DNA of 37,046 nucleotides from Minisyncoccota bacterium (GTDB lineage Bacteria > Patescibacteriota > Minisyncoccia > UBA6257 > 02-FULL-45-10c): assembly GCA_028715395.1 (NCBI GenBank), contig JAQURY010000006.1, positions 1 to 37,046 on the forward strand, given 5' to 3'. Positions 27,363-34,921 of the stretch are shown here, in pieces; position 1 is the first letter of the stretch; each line of letters begins with the position of its first letter. The position numbers and the translations under genes are program-made. The notes beneath the pieces were generated by a model that was not told the origin of the DNA, made no database searches, and saw only the letters and a program-made list of their open reading frames with translations.

Positions 27363-29279
27363 TTATGGTTTCACTTCCTCAAGAGTCACTCCGAGAATGC
27401 TGACTGGAATGGTATTTGTTGATGTACCGCCCGGACCAACACAAGAAAGAGTATAGCTTGTTGGATTTGCTCCAAGAGTAACTTCTCTGTCTCCGCTCGC
27501 CGCTAAGCCCGCCGCCACATTTTCAATTTCACATGGGGTAGCTCCACTCGTGTCGCTACATGACCAGCTAAGAGTTGTTTTTCCGTACGCGGGAACATTT
27601 TCGGGATCAGCCGTAAAGGTACATCTCGGTCTCGGCCTGACGGTTATTGAAACCGGAGCGGGAGTTACAGTTCCTCCAGGACCTGTGCAAGTTAATGTAT
27701 AAGAAGTTGAGGGGACGACAGGGGTTACAGATTTTGAACCAACCTGAGGCAAGCCATCGCCGATTGAAATAGCGCCTACTTTAACCGAGCAGGAGGTCGC
27801 ATTGGCGCATACCCAGCTTAGCGTTGAAGGATCAAATTCGTTTATGGTCATAGGGTTTCCTGTATATGAAGAACAAGTCGGCGGTTTCGGATTTACTTTT
27901 ACGGTTACCGATTTGGAATCCGCTGTTCCGCCTGCGCCTGAGCAATTATATAAGGTATATACGGTTTGGGGCATTGCGGGAGTGACATTTTTACTTCCGG
28001 AAGTGCCTAGATTTACGGCTATATCGCTGCTGCCAGCTTTGATTTTGCAATTTGATCCCGAAGCATTCGTACAACTCCAGGTTAATTTTGCGACTGATCC
28101 ATCAACAACTTCCGCCTTATCGCTGGTCAATGTGCAGACTGGCTGCGGGAAGGCGCTTGTAGTAAATGATTCAACGGATCCATAAACAGTCCAAATAGCG
28201 TTTACAACAACCGGGCGATAAAAATAAGTCGTATTTCTGTCCAAGCCGGTCATTTTATATGAAAAAGTTCCGGCGCCTCCGGTATAAATACGATCTTTTT
28301 TATCCTGGGGAAGCCCATAAAGAAAACTGGAAATTGCCTGTATTCCATGTGTCAAAAAATTCGCCGCATCATTAAACTTTACAGCAATTATTTGTCCTAA
28401 AGGATTTGCTACTCCTTCCGGATCTACGTACGGCGCATCATAAGTTGGCCCAACTACCATTAAGGCCTTGTTGTTATTATACGGGGCGCATTTAGCCTGA
28501 CAGCCAAGCCAAATTGGCCACGTCCAACCGTTAGCTGAATAATAATCTCCGCCCCAATCCATACAATAAGCAGTTGGTTCATATCTGCTATTACCACCGC
28601 ATGTTTCGCAAACCAAAGGACTTCCTTGGGGATTCCATTTTCCGGGAGTATTACAACTGCTGCATTTTGCCTGACAAGTTGACCATTGATTATTTGATAA
28701 GTCAGTATCATAAGTCGGATTTCCCCAATCGGTGCAATCCGCATTCCACTCTCCGCTTTCACTGCATCTTCTGCAATTCACGAAATCCCATTGCATCGGC
28801 CTACATTTTGCGTGCGACTTTGACTCAAAAGTTTTGGGGTCTTGAGTAAATTCAAAATAAGCAACTGATACTATGTTTTTTAAATCAAAATTTGCTCTGA
28901 TTACTGCCGAATTACTTGTAATTGCATACGCGCTATTAGGAATTATTTCCGGCCAACATGGAGAAGCTCCTGCGTTGCAATCTATATTTTTTAAAGGGTC
29001 ATCTTGAAGTTTTATAATGTTACACTTGGCTGTAGCATCACAATCATCGGCTATATTGGGATTTAATACGCCTACGATTTCTTTGCCGATAGCCAATACT
29101 CCATTAACTACGGGGTAAACAATAACTTTTTTGGTTACAGTTATTACATCGTTTAAAAAATTACCTACTCCATTTTTTATATCATTTAATTCTTTCGCCG
29201 CATAAACCGATTGCAAAGAAACCGGCAATATAATGCCTAATATTAAAACAAAACAGATTAATTTTTTGTTTAATTTCAT
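27363..29279 (-). CDS. Secreted protein with Cys/Trp-rich repeats, FN3-like region and three Ig-like repeats
   Basis: Signal peptide; CRRC...CTDWG...WSTCQAKC / CETC...CMDWG...WLGCQAKC; three LSWSC/LTWSC-type units. Confidence 0.8.
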   Translation of the reverse strand: MKLNKKLICFVLILGIILPVSLQSVYAAKELNDIKNGVGNFLNDVITVTKKVIVYPVVNGVLAIGKEIVGVLNPNIADDCDATAKCNIIKLQDDPLKNIDCNAGASPCWPEIIPNSAYAITSNSAVIRANFDLKNIVSVAYFEFTQDPKTFESKSHAKCRPMQWDFVNCRRCSESGEWNADCTDWGNPTYDTDLSNNQWSTCQAKCSSCNTPGKWNPQGSPLVCETCGGNSRYEPTAYCMDWGGDYYSANGWTWPIWLGCQAKCAPYNNNKALMVVGPTYDAPYVDPEGVANPLGQIIAVKFNDAANFLTHGIQAISSFLYGLPQDKKDRIYTGGAGTFSYKMTGLDRNTTYFYRPVVVNAIWTVYGSVESFTTSAFPQPVCTLTSDKAEVVDGSVAKLTWSCTNASGSNCKIKAGSSDIAVNLGTSGSKNVTPAMPQTVYTLYNCSGAGGTADSKSVTVKVNPKPPTCSSYTGNPMTINEFDPSTLSWVCANATSCSVKVGAISIGDGLPQVGSKSVTPVVPSTSYTLTCTGPGGTVTPAPVSITVRPRPRCTFTADPENVPAYGKTTLSWSCSDTSGATPCEIENVAAGLAASGDREVTLGANPTSYTLSCVGPGGTSTNTIPVSILGVTLEEVKP

Positions 29280-29333
29280 CTTATTTTTAAATAATTATTA
29301 AATGGCCTTTAAATTATTATACCACTTTTTAAA

Positions 29334-29377
29334 TAAAAAATGACCCCTATTCCCATAAAGGAAATCGAGGTCATTTT
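29334..29377. terminator. Hairpin terminator
   Basis: aaaaaatgacc...ggtcattttc. Confidence 0.55.
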
Positions 29378-29390
29378 CGTGTTCAAAGAA

Positions 29391-30026
29391 CTAGAATCCG
29401 TACCTGACAGACCAGCCGCCCAAAGTGGAAGGCCACCAGTTAAAACCGCTGTCTACTCCTTTCTTTTGGGCGTAAAGGTCATTTCCAACCGAGCAGCAGG
29501 CTTCCCACGATATTACTATCGAGTGGTTGCCAACCATAAATGAATAATCTGCGCCCAGACTGAAGGACGTGCCAAATCCCATGCTTTGACTGAGTGGCAT
29601 CGCGGGACAGATATCGACTTCGGAAGAATTAATATTAAGAAATATTAATCCCATGCCGACAAAAGCATGAAAGCCGAATCCCGAATGTTCATTCTGGTTT
29701 GACACGTAGCCGTACACGAACCCGATATGCTGAGTTTCAACTGAAGCATAACCAAGATTTGTGTCTGCCACATCATCATGGTTTTCATCGGGCGTTACAT
29801 CTCCGGAAAAATTGAGGTTAGCAATCTCCAGTCCCCAAACAGATTTTTTCTCATCCGCTCTTGAGAGAAGCCGGGCTGAGGTAAATTTCGTGTTAGGGGT
29901 AGTCTTATCGCAAGAGCTATCGCCAACAAGTAATTCTATAGACCTGTCGCTCTCCGCCCCCACGACCACTGCTACTACCGATGAAACAACAACCGCGATG
30001 AGAATCGCAATCATTATTTTCTTCAT
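29391..30026 (-). CDS. Exported protein, beta-barrel-like composition, terminal Phe
   Basis: Signal peptide MKKIMIAILIAVVVSSVVAVVVGA; alternating Gly/aromatic stretches, ends GGWSVRYGF; SD AGGAGG. Confidence 0.7.
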   Translation of the reverse strand: MKKIMIAILIAVVVSSVVAVVVGAESDRSIELLVGDSSCDKTTPNTKFTSARLLSRADEKKSVWGLEIANLNFSGDVTPDENHDDVADTNLGYASVETQHIGFVYGYVSNQNEHSGFGFHAFVGMGLIFLNINSSEVDICPAMPLSQSMGFGTSFSLGADYSFMVGNHSIVISWEACCSVGNDLYAQKKGVDSGFNWWPSTLGGWSVRYGF

Positions 30027-30117
30027 TGAAGCCTCCTGTGAGCATCCGCTTTGCGGCGCTCTATTTTAGATTTTCAGCTTATAAAATTAACAACGAGCTG
30101 CTTTTTTACTTGCCTTT

Positions 30118-30150
30118 AATATAGCATATTTTAAGCTAAAAGTCAAGCTA
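30118..30150 (-). promoter_or_regulatory. Promoter of 29391 gene
   Basis: Minus strand TAGCTTGACTTTTAGCTTAAAATATGCTATATT: TTGACT, 17 bp, TATATT. Confidence 0.65.
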
Positions 30151-30189
30151 AGCATAATGCCCCAATGCCTGCACAACGCCTTAAGGCAA

Positions 30190-30274
30190 TATTGTGAATA
30201 TAACATACGATGAAATTAATTAAGGCAAAAAACCCAAGATCAAATTCATCTTCCACTACATTATATTCACAATA
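30190..30274. repeat. 14-bp perfect inverted repeat (arms 30190-30203 and 30261-30274)
   Basis: TATTGTGAATATAA ... TTATATTCACAATA. Confidence 0.85.
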
Positions 30275-30320
30275 AATTAATTACTCAAAAATCTTAAATA
30301 TTACAAATAAGCATGATACA

Positions 30321-30349
30321 TTGACTCTTATTTTGGATAGTGTTATTAC
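30321..30349 (+). promoter_or_regulatory. Promoter for Cys-rich peptide gene
   Basis: TTGACT (30321-30326), 17 bp, TATTAC (30344-30349). Confidence 0.6.
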
Positions 30350-30415
30350 TAAAGTACGAAATCTTGGATATTTTATCTAAGATAAAAAGATCTTTAAAAA
30401 AGGAGGTGAAATAAA

Positions 30416-30577
30416 ATGAGAGAGTTTGTCAAACTTCTCAAAACAACGGGTATAACCCACACAAGAGAAGTTCGCGGTTTCTCTCCCCAGGCCCAAGGCG
30501 ATTGCGATTGCGTATGTGACAATTGCGAAGGCGGATGGGGAGCGTGCGAATGCAACTGCGACTGTGGCGACAAATGA
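30416..30577 (+). CDS. 53-aa Cys-rich peptide, putative RiPP precursor (not in ORF track)
   Basis: ATG at 30416 with perfect SD AGGAGGTGA (30401-30409), TGA stop at 30575-30577: MREFVKLLKTTGITHTREVRGFSPQAQGDCDCVCDNCEGGWGACECNCDCGDK; eight Cys in the last 24 residues; followed by terminator. Confidence 0.88.
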   Translation: MREFVKLLKTTGITHTREVRGFSPQAQGDCDCVCDNCEGGWGACECNCDCGDK

Positions 30578-30601
30578 GGACGTTCGCCACCTAAGGTCGG
30601 T

Positions 30602-30645
30602 AGCCCCTTGCGATATTTTTTATAATGTAGCGGGGGCTTTTTTTA
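30602..30645 (+). terminator. Intrinsic terminator after peptide gene
   Basis: AGCCCC...GGGGCT followed by TTTTTTT. Confidence 0.75.
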
Positions 30646-30678
30646 TTTCAATTTTACTTGAAAATTCAAGTTTTGCGA

Positions 30679-31332
30679 TCAATGTATTATAGTAGGTGTA
30701 TTTTCAGGAGAAATATCAGCAACTTTTTCTATTATTAAAGATAAATTGGGATAATATTCTTTAAAAATTGCATCTGTGGCAAGAGCCCAGTCGGGTACAG
30801 GCTGCATTTTGAAACGCGATTTAAATTCAAAATCCATTATCAAATCCACTACACGTTCCTTAATCCAGTGTCCAACTGAATATTTTTTAATCATGTTTTC
30901 AATCATCAGATGAAAAGACTCATGTATAACAATCTTAATTAAGTATTCAGGAGGAATATTAGAAATATTTATAATTATAAAATTAGGTACCGTATAACTT
31001 CCCTGAGTTCCATATTTAGTAAGAATTACATTTATTTCATCCAATGCAAAAGAACCGCTCATCTTCTGATTGATTTTTTTCATTAAATCGCTATTTCCTT
31101 CCCACGATTTTACAATGGCTTTTTCGGCAGTCTGATAGATTTCCAAATTATATTCATTTTCCACTAATTTTCTAATTATTTCTATATCTGTGTTTTTTAG
31201 ATCTTTTATGCCATTTGGCAGAAGAAATCTATATTTGTTTTTATTAAGCCAATCTAAGTTGTCTAGAGTATTTTTTACTCTACGTACCTCAGATTCAATA
31301 TTAAATTGAAATTTTATGGGTATAACAATCAT
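30679..31332 (-). CDS. HExxH putative zinc metallopeptidase
   Basis: IVIHESFHLMIENMIKKYSVGHWIKERVVDL: HExxH plus downstream Glu (gluzincin-like). Start placed at internal Met (31332) because the track start at 31389 lies in a terminator hairpin. Confidence 0.7.
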   Translation of the reverse strand: MIVIPIKFQFNIESEVRRVKNTLDNLDWLNKNKYRFLLPNGIKDLKNTDIEIIRKLVENEYNLEIYQTAEKAIVKSWEGNSDLMKKINQKMSGSFALDEINVILTKYGTQGSYTVPNFIIINISNIPPEYLIKIVIHESFHLMIENMIKKYSVGHWIKERVVDLIMDFEFKSRFKMQPVPDWALATDAIFKEYYPNLSLIIEKVADISPENTPTIIH

Positions 31333-31368
31333 AATTACGGTAATAATAACATTATTTTTGATATAAAC

Positions 31369-31400
31369 AAAAAAAATCCTCTGACACATGCCAGAGGATT
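31369..31400 (-). terminator. Intrinsic terminator after radical SAM gene
   Basis: Minus: AATCCTCTG gcatgtgt CAGAGGATTTTTTTTG. Confidence 0.8.
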
Positions 31401-31419
31401 TATTGTGGCTACCTGAACG

Positions 31420-32454
31420 CTACCATCCCTTAATTATGCTATCGGGCTGGTATACCGTCCACAATAACAGACAGCCGCCTGAACAATTCTCAAAAACTTC
31501 ACAGCTAATGCACTTCTTGGAAGGATATGCTTTTGCTTGAGCAAAATAATTTTTCATTTGTTCTGATTCGAAAAAGGCTGCTAGCGACTCAGCAGAATTA
31601 AAATCCTGCCCATATTTGCCAACAGGAAAACCAGACATACTGTTGCAAATCAATAGCGAGCCATCTGTGTCAATAATGCCCCCCGATTGATGCTGAAGGT
31701 GGCATGTAGTTGAAATTTGGCCTCTATTCTTCAGAGTTTGAATAAACTCTTTAGGCCAAATACAAAGCGGATGCTTCATAACAAACACAAGATGTCCGCC
31801 TGTAATTTTGTGCGCCTCCTCATACGCAGACATTATTTCTTTGACCAATACATCAATGTCAACCATAAATTTGTCATCCACATGATCCTTGTGTATGGCC
31901 GGAGAACAAAAGTTAACAGATACGCCGAATGCTCCGCAATCCATCGCATACTTAACCATATCCAAAAAATGAGACGTGTATGGCTGCGAATATACGAAGC
32001 TGGCTATACTTTTGGGTTGATATTTGAACACTCTCCGAAGACTCTTTGTAACATCGTTAAATCCAGTAGACTTTGTATTCTCAACTAAGCTTTCTGGATC
32101 AAATGCCTTAAATGAAGCTCCGATGTTGGTGTTCGGATGTTTCAAATACTCCTCCCAGAATTTGTCGCTTGAGAACCTGTATGTATTGGTCACAAGCGTC
32201 GAACGAATTCCGGAAGATTTCATTGCGTCGTTAAAATCAAATAAGTGAGGCCAGAGAGTTGGTTCGCCCCCTATTAAAAACAATCTCTTGATCTCAAGCT
32301 GTTTCGCGATTTTGAGAAGATCAAGGGTGAACGACAAGGACATCTCGTCCTCTGTCCGATACTCACTTCCTGCCGCATAGCACCATTCGCAACGAAAATT
32401 ACAGCCACGGTTAACGGTTAGCCACATCAAATTCATCTTGGGAATCTTGCTCAT
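31420..32454 (-). CDS. Radical SAM protein with SPASM-type C-terminal cysteines
   Basis: NRGCNFRCEWCY (CxxxCxxC), FLIGGEPTLW, CX13GX4C (CHLQHQSGGIIDTDGSLLIC) and CX2CX5CX3C (CISCEVFENCSGGC); strong SD GAGGAGGAT. Confidence 0.95.
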   Translation of the reverse strand: MSKIPKMNLMWLTVNRGCNFRCEWCYAAGSEYRTEDEMSLSFTLDLLKIAKQLEIKRLFLIGGEPTLWPHLFDFNDAMKSSGIRSTLVTNTYRFSSDKFWEEYLKHPNTNIGASFKAFDPESLVENTKSTGFNDVTKSLRRVFKYQPKSIASFVYSQPYTSHFLDMVKYAMDCGAFGVSVNFCSPAIHKDHVDDKFMVDIDVLVKEIMSAYEEAHKITGGHLVFVMKHPLCIWPKEFIQTLKNRGQISTTCHLQHQSGGIIDTDGSLLICNSMSGFPVGKYGQDFNSAESLAAFFESEQMKNYFAQAKAYPSKKCISCEVFENCSGGCLLLWTVYQPDSIIKGW

Positions 32455-32537
32455 TTTCTATCCTCCTCTAGATTTTCAGAAATATTCTGCTATCAAGTTA
32501 CTTGCCCACCCTTGGCGGGCTGATTTTACTTAGCTAT

Positions 32538-32570
32538 AATATGAAACATTTTAACCCAGAAGTCAAGCTA
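32538..32570 (-). promoter_or_regulatory. Promoter of radical SAM gene
   Basis: Minus strand TAGCTTGACTTCTGGGTTAAAATGTTTCATATT; same architecture as 30118-30150. Confidence 0.6.
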
Positions 32571-32590
32571 CGTCCTACCTATATAATAAT

Positions 32591-32630
32591 AAAAAAGCGG
32601 CGTTGTTTTTAGACAAGCGCCGCTTAAAAA
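32591..32630 (-). terminator. Intrinsic terminator
   Basis: aaaaaagcggcg ttgtttttagacaag cgccgcttaaaaaa. Confidence 0.75.
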
Positions 32631-32645
32631 ATTCTCTGCACTTAA

Positions 32646-33290
32646 TCACTTAAATCCCGCATTAATCCCTATCATAACCGGAAGCACTCCGTTCTTTCTT
32701 ACAACATTAATCAATCCTATTTGCACGCCCTTGAGCGTCTCGGCATAATTATAAAGCCCAAGCTGAACTCCATAGGCCTCGCGAGTTATATTAACACAAC
32801 CAAAAGAAATTCCGTAAAGCTTGTCTGTCTTTGCATAAAATCCGGTATACAGAACGCCCCGAAGCTCTTTGGTGCAGCCGTAGATTCCGCTTATTTGAAC
32901 ACCGACAGTTTTGTCGGCATATCCCACCTCTCCAAACTGTATTCCCGTATAGGTTCCTACATTTGAAACCATCGTCATAACCAAACCGTAGCCCTTCTCA
33001 ATTTTCACATAGCCCAGGGCATACTGAAAACCGTAAGCGTTTTTAGCTTTTGCGTAACACACGGCATACTGGCAGATATAGCTATATTCCGCTTCGCATA
33101 CCAGGCCAGCCTGTGCCCCAATTACTGACCTTGATCTTGTGAGAATTAATCCGATGTCCGCGCCGATAACATTTGCAGAACTGTTAAATAAAGCTACCGG
33201 CGGAATTACGGATATTTTCAAAGGGGTGGTTAAAGCAAAAGCCATTTGAAACAAAAACACGCTGCATAAACAAATAAGCAATCTTTTCAT
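32646..33290 (-). CDS. Exported protein with ~20-aa Gly-x-Gln-x-Gly beta repeats (LA_2272-like surface repeat)
   Basis: Signal peptide; repeated GAQAGL / GIQFGEV / GVQISGI / GISFGCVN / GVQLGLYN / GVQIGLINV. Confidence 0.75.
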   Translation of the reverse strand: MKRLLICLCSVFLFQMAFALTTPLKISVIPPVALFNSSANVIGADIGLILTRSRSVIGAQAGLVCEAEYSYICQYAVCYAKAKNAYGFQYALGYVKIEKGYGLVMTMVSNVGTYTGIQFGEVGYADKTVGVQISGIYGCTKELRGVLYTGFYAKTDKLYGISFGCVNITREAYGVQLGLYNYAETLKGVQIGLINVVRKNGVLPVMIGINAGFK

Positions 33291-33375
33291 TTCCGCTCTC
33301 CTTTTATTTCAGATTTTATTCAATATTATCAAAGAAACTTGATAGTATTCAAAATACAAAAAATCGCTGCAAAAG

Positions 33376-34851
33376 TCAATTTTTATTTCTTTTCCTAAAA
33401 CCAATAATTCCAAGAAAAATCGCCAACAATATTATCAGCGGCGCATCGCCAAACCGGCTATATAATGTACGTCTATGAGATGATTCTACAAAAATTTTTC
33501 CGATTAAAATATCGTTTTTATTTTCTCCCAAATTGGAAATAATTTTCCCTTGTTTATCTATAAATGCCGATGGGCCATAAATATCGCTCCTTATAAGAGG
33601 CAAATTATTCTCCGCGGCCCTGATTTGAGAACTGGCAAGATTTATTTTTCTGTAAAAATAATCTTCAAAAATATCACTGTATCCTATAAATAAAGTGATG
33701 TTTGTTTTATCGGAATCACGTCTCGCCAAAAATGACTGATTGATTTCGGAACATGATAAATTGCCGAAAATATCATTGTTTATTCTTATAACTTCATCTT
33801 TCTCCGCGGGAACATAATCATAGGGATTAACGGAAACTCCCGTGGCTACAGTATAATCCCGAAGCGGGGCCAAAATTCTTTTTTGATAATAATCAAGAAT
33901 TTTACCGTCTTTCCAAAAAACAACTTCATCCGTAATTTTATCCTGCTCGCGCATCATGTCGGGCCAAAAAATAAGCGTTCTTTCCGGCGGGATAACCGAT
34001 TTAAGCCATTTACCGACTTCTTCGAATGTTCCGGCAACATTAAGACTCTTGATTCCGCTATTTTGGAATATCAAAGCTTCTTTGACAAAACTATAAGGAT
34101 AAACAATATAATCCGAACCGCTGCTGACCGCTTTTTGAATCAGATTTTTTATTTTTTCATCGATAATAAAATTTCCATTTATAATTTTCCCATAAGGCAG
34201 ACTTTTTTCATCAATCTGAATTATGGAAAACGACGAAAAATGGCCGTCAGGATTTTTGGGATTTAAATAGATATAATTTGCCCAGTAAATTCCCAAAATT
34301 GCCGCTGCAAAAATAGAAATTGTTATTAAAAACTTCTTATCCAAACGGCGATGTATCCAGCCCCAGCCGATAAATCCGTTAATAGCCGCAATAATAAACG
34401 AAATCAAAAAAATTCCGCCGATACTCGCGAAACTTAGCAGGGGAATAAAATTATGAGCTGTATATCCAAGCGCGCCATAATAAAAATTCTGGAAAATCGT
34501 CTCCGCCAGCCACTCCGCCAAAGTCCAAATCGCCGCAAATATAAAAATATCCACAATATTTCCTTGTTTAAACTTCCGATAAGCCAAACCGCCCAACCCA
34601 AACAAAATTCCGAAAGTTAGACATATCGGAACCCAAATAATCGGATGGGCATAAAGCACCGGGAAAATTATTCCGAAACATGAAAACACTCCGACAATAA
34701 AGCCTCCAAAAAAAGTCTTCTTTTTGGAATAATCTTTATTTAAAAAATAAAAATACGGCACCAAAGCCGCAAAAACCAAAAACCAAAGATTAAAAATAAT
34801 CGATGAAAGAGTTAAGAGAATAATCGTTAATAAAGTTAAAATATACAACAT
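33376..34851 (-). CDS. Apolipoprotein N-acyltransferase-like protein (divergent)
   Basis: N-terminal multi-TM, C-terminal nitrilase-like domain: YYQKRILAPLRDY, NLSCSEINQSFLARRD, RAAENNLPLIRSDIYGPSAFIDKQGKI, TLYSRFGDAP. Confidence 0.8.
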   Translation of the reverse strand: MLYILTLLTIILLTLSSIIFNLWFLVFAALVPYFYFLNKDYSKKKTFFGGFIVGVFSCFGIIFPVLYAHPIIWVPICLTFGILFGLGGLAYRKFKQGNIVDIFIFAAIWTLAEWLAETIFQNFYYGALGYTAHNFIPLLSFASIGGIFLISFIIAAINGFIGWGWIHRRLDKKFLITISIFAAAILGIYWANYIYLNPKNPDGHFSSFSIIQIDEKSLPYGKIINGNFIIDEKIKNLIQKAVSSGSDYIVYPYSFVKEALIFQNSGIKSLNVAGTFEEVGKWLKSVIPPERTLIFWPDMMREQDKITDEVVFWKDGKILDYYQKRILAPLRDYTVATGVSVNPYDYVPAEKDEVIRINNDIFGNLSCSEINQSFLARRDSDKTNITLFIGYSDIFEDYFYRKINLASSQIRAAENNLPLIRSDIYGPSAFIDKQGKIISNLGENKNDILIGKIFVESSHRRTLYSRFGDAPLIILLAIFLGIIGFRKRNKN

Positions 34852-34884
34852 CCTTATTATTATAGATTTAATTCATTCCGAAAA

Positions 34885-34911
34885 CAAAAACAGCCCTTTC
34901 GGGCTGTTTTT
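34885..34911 (-). terminator. Intrinsic terminator after pnp
   Basis: aaaaacagccc tttc gggctgttttt. Confidence 0.85.
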
Positions 34912-34921
34912 GAAGTCTCAC

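Noticed and set aside
31333-31389. N-terminal extension MCQRIFFVYIKNNVIITVI of the HExxH ORF
   Set aside because: The upstream start lies inside the radical SAM intrinsic terminator hairpin; internal Met at 31332 is preferred.
32454-32646. Further Cys-rich precursor peptide near the radical SAM gene
   Set aside because: I read both strands here and found only promoter and terminator sequence, no credible short ORF with an SD.
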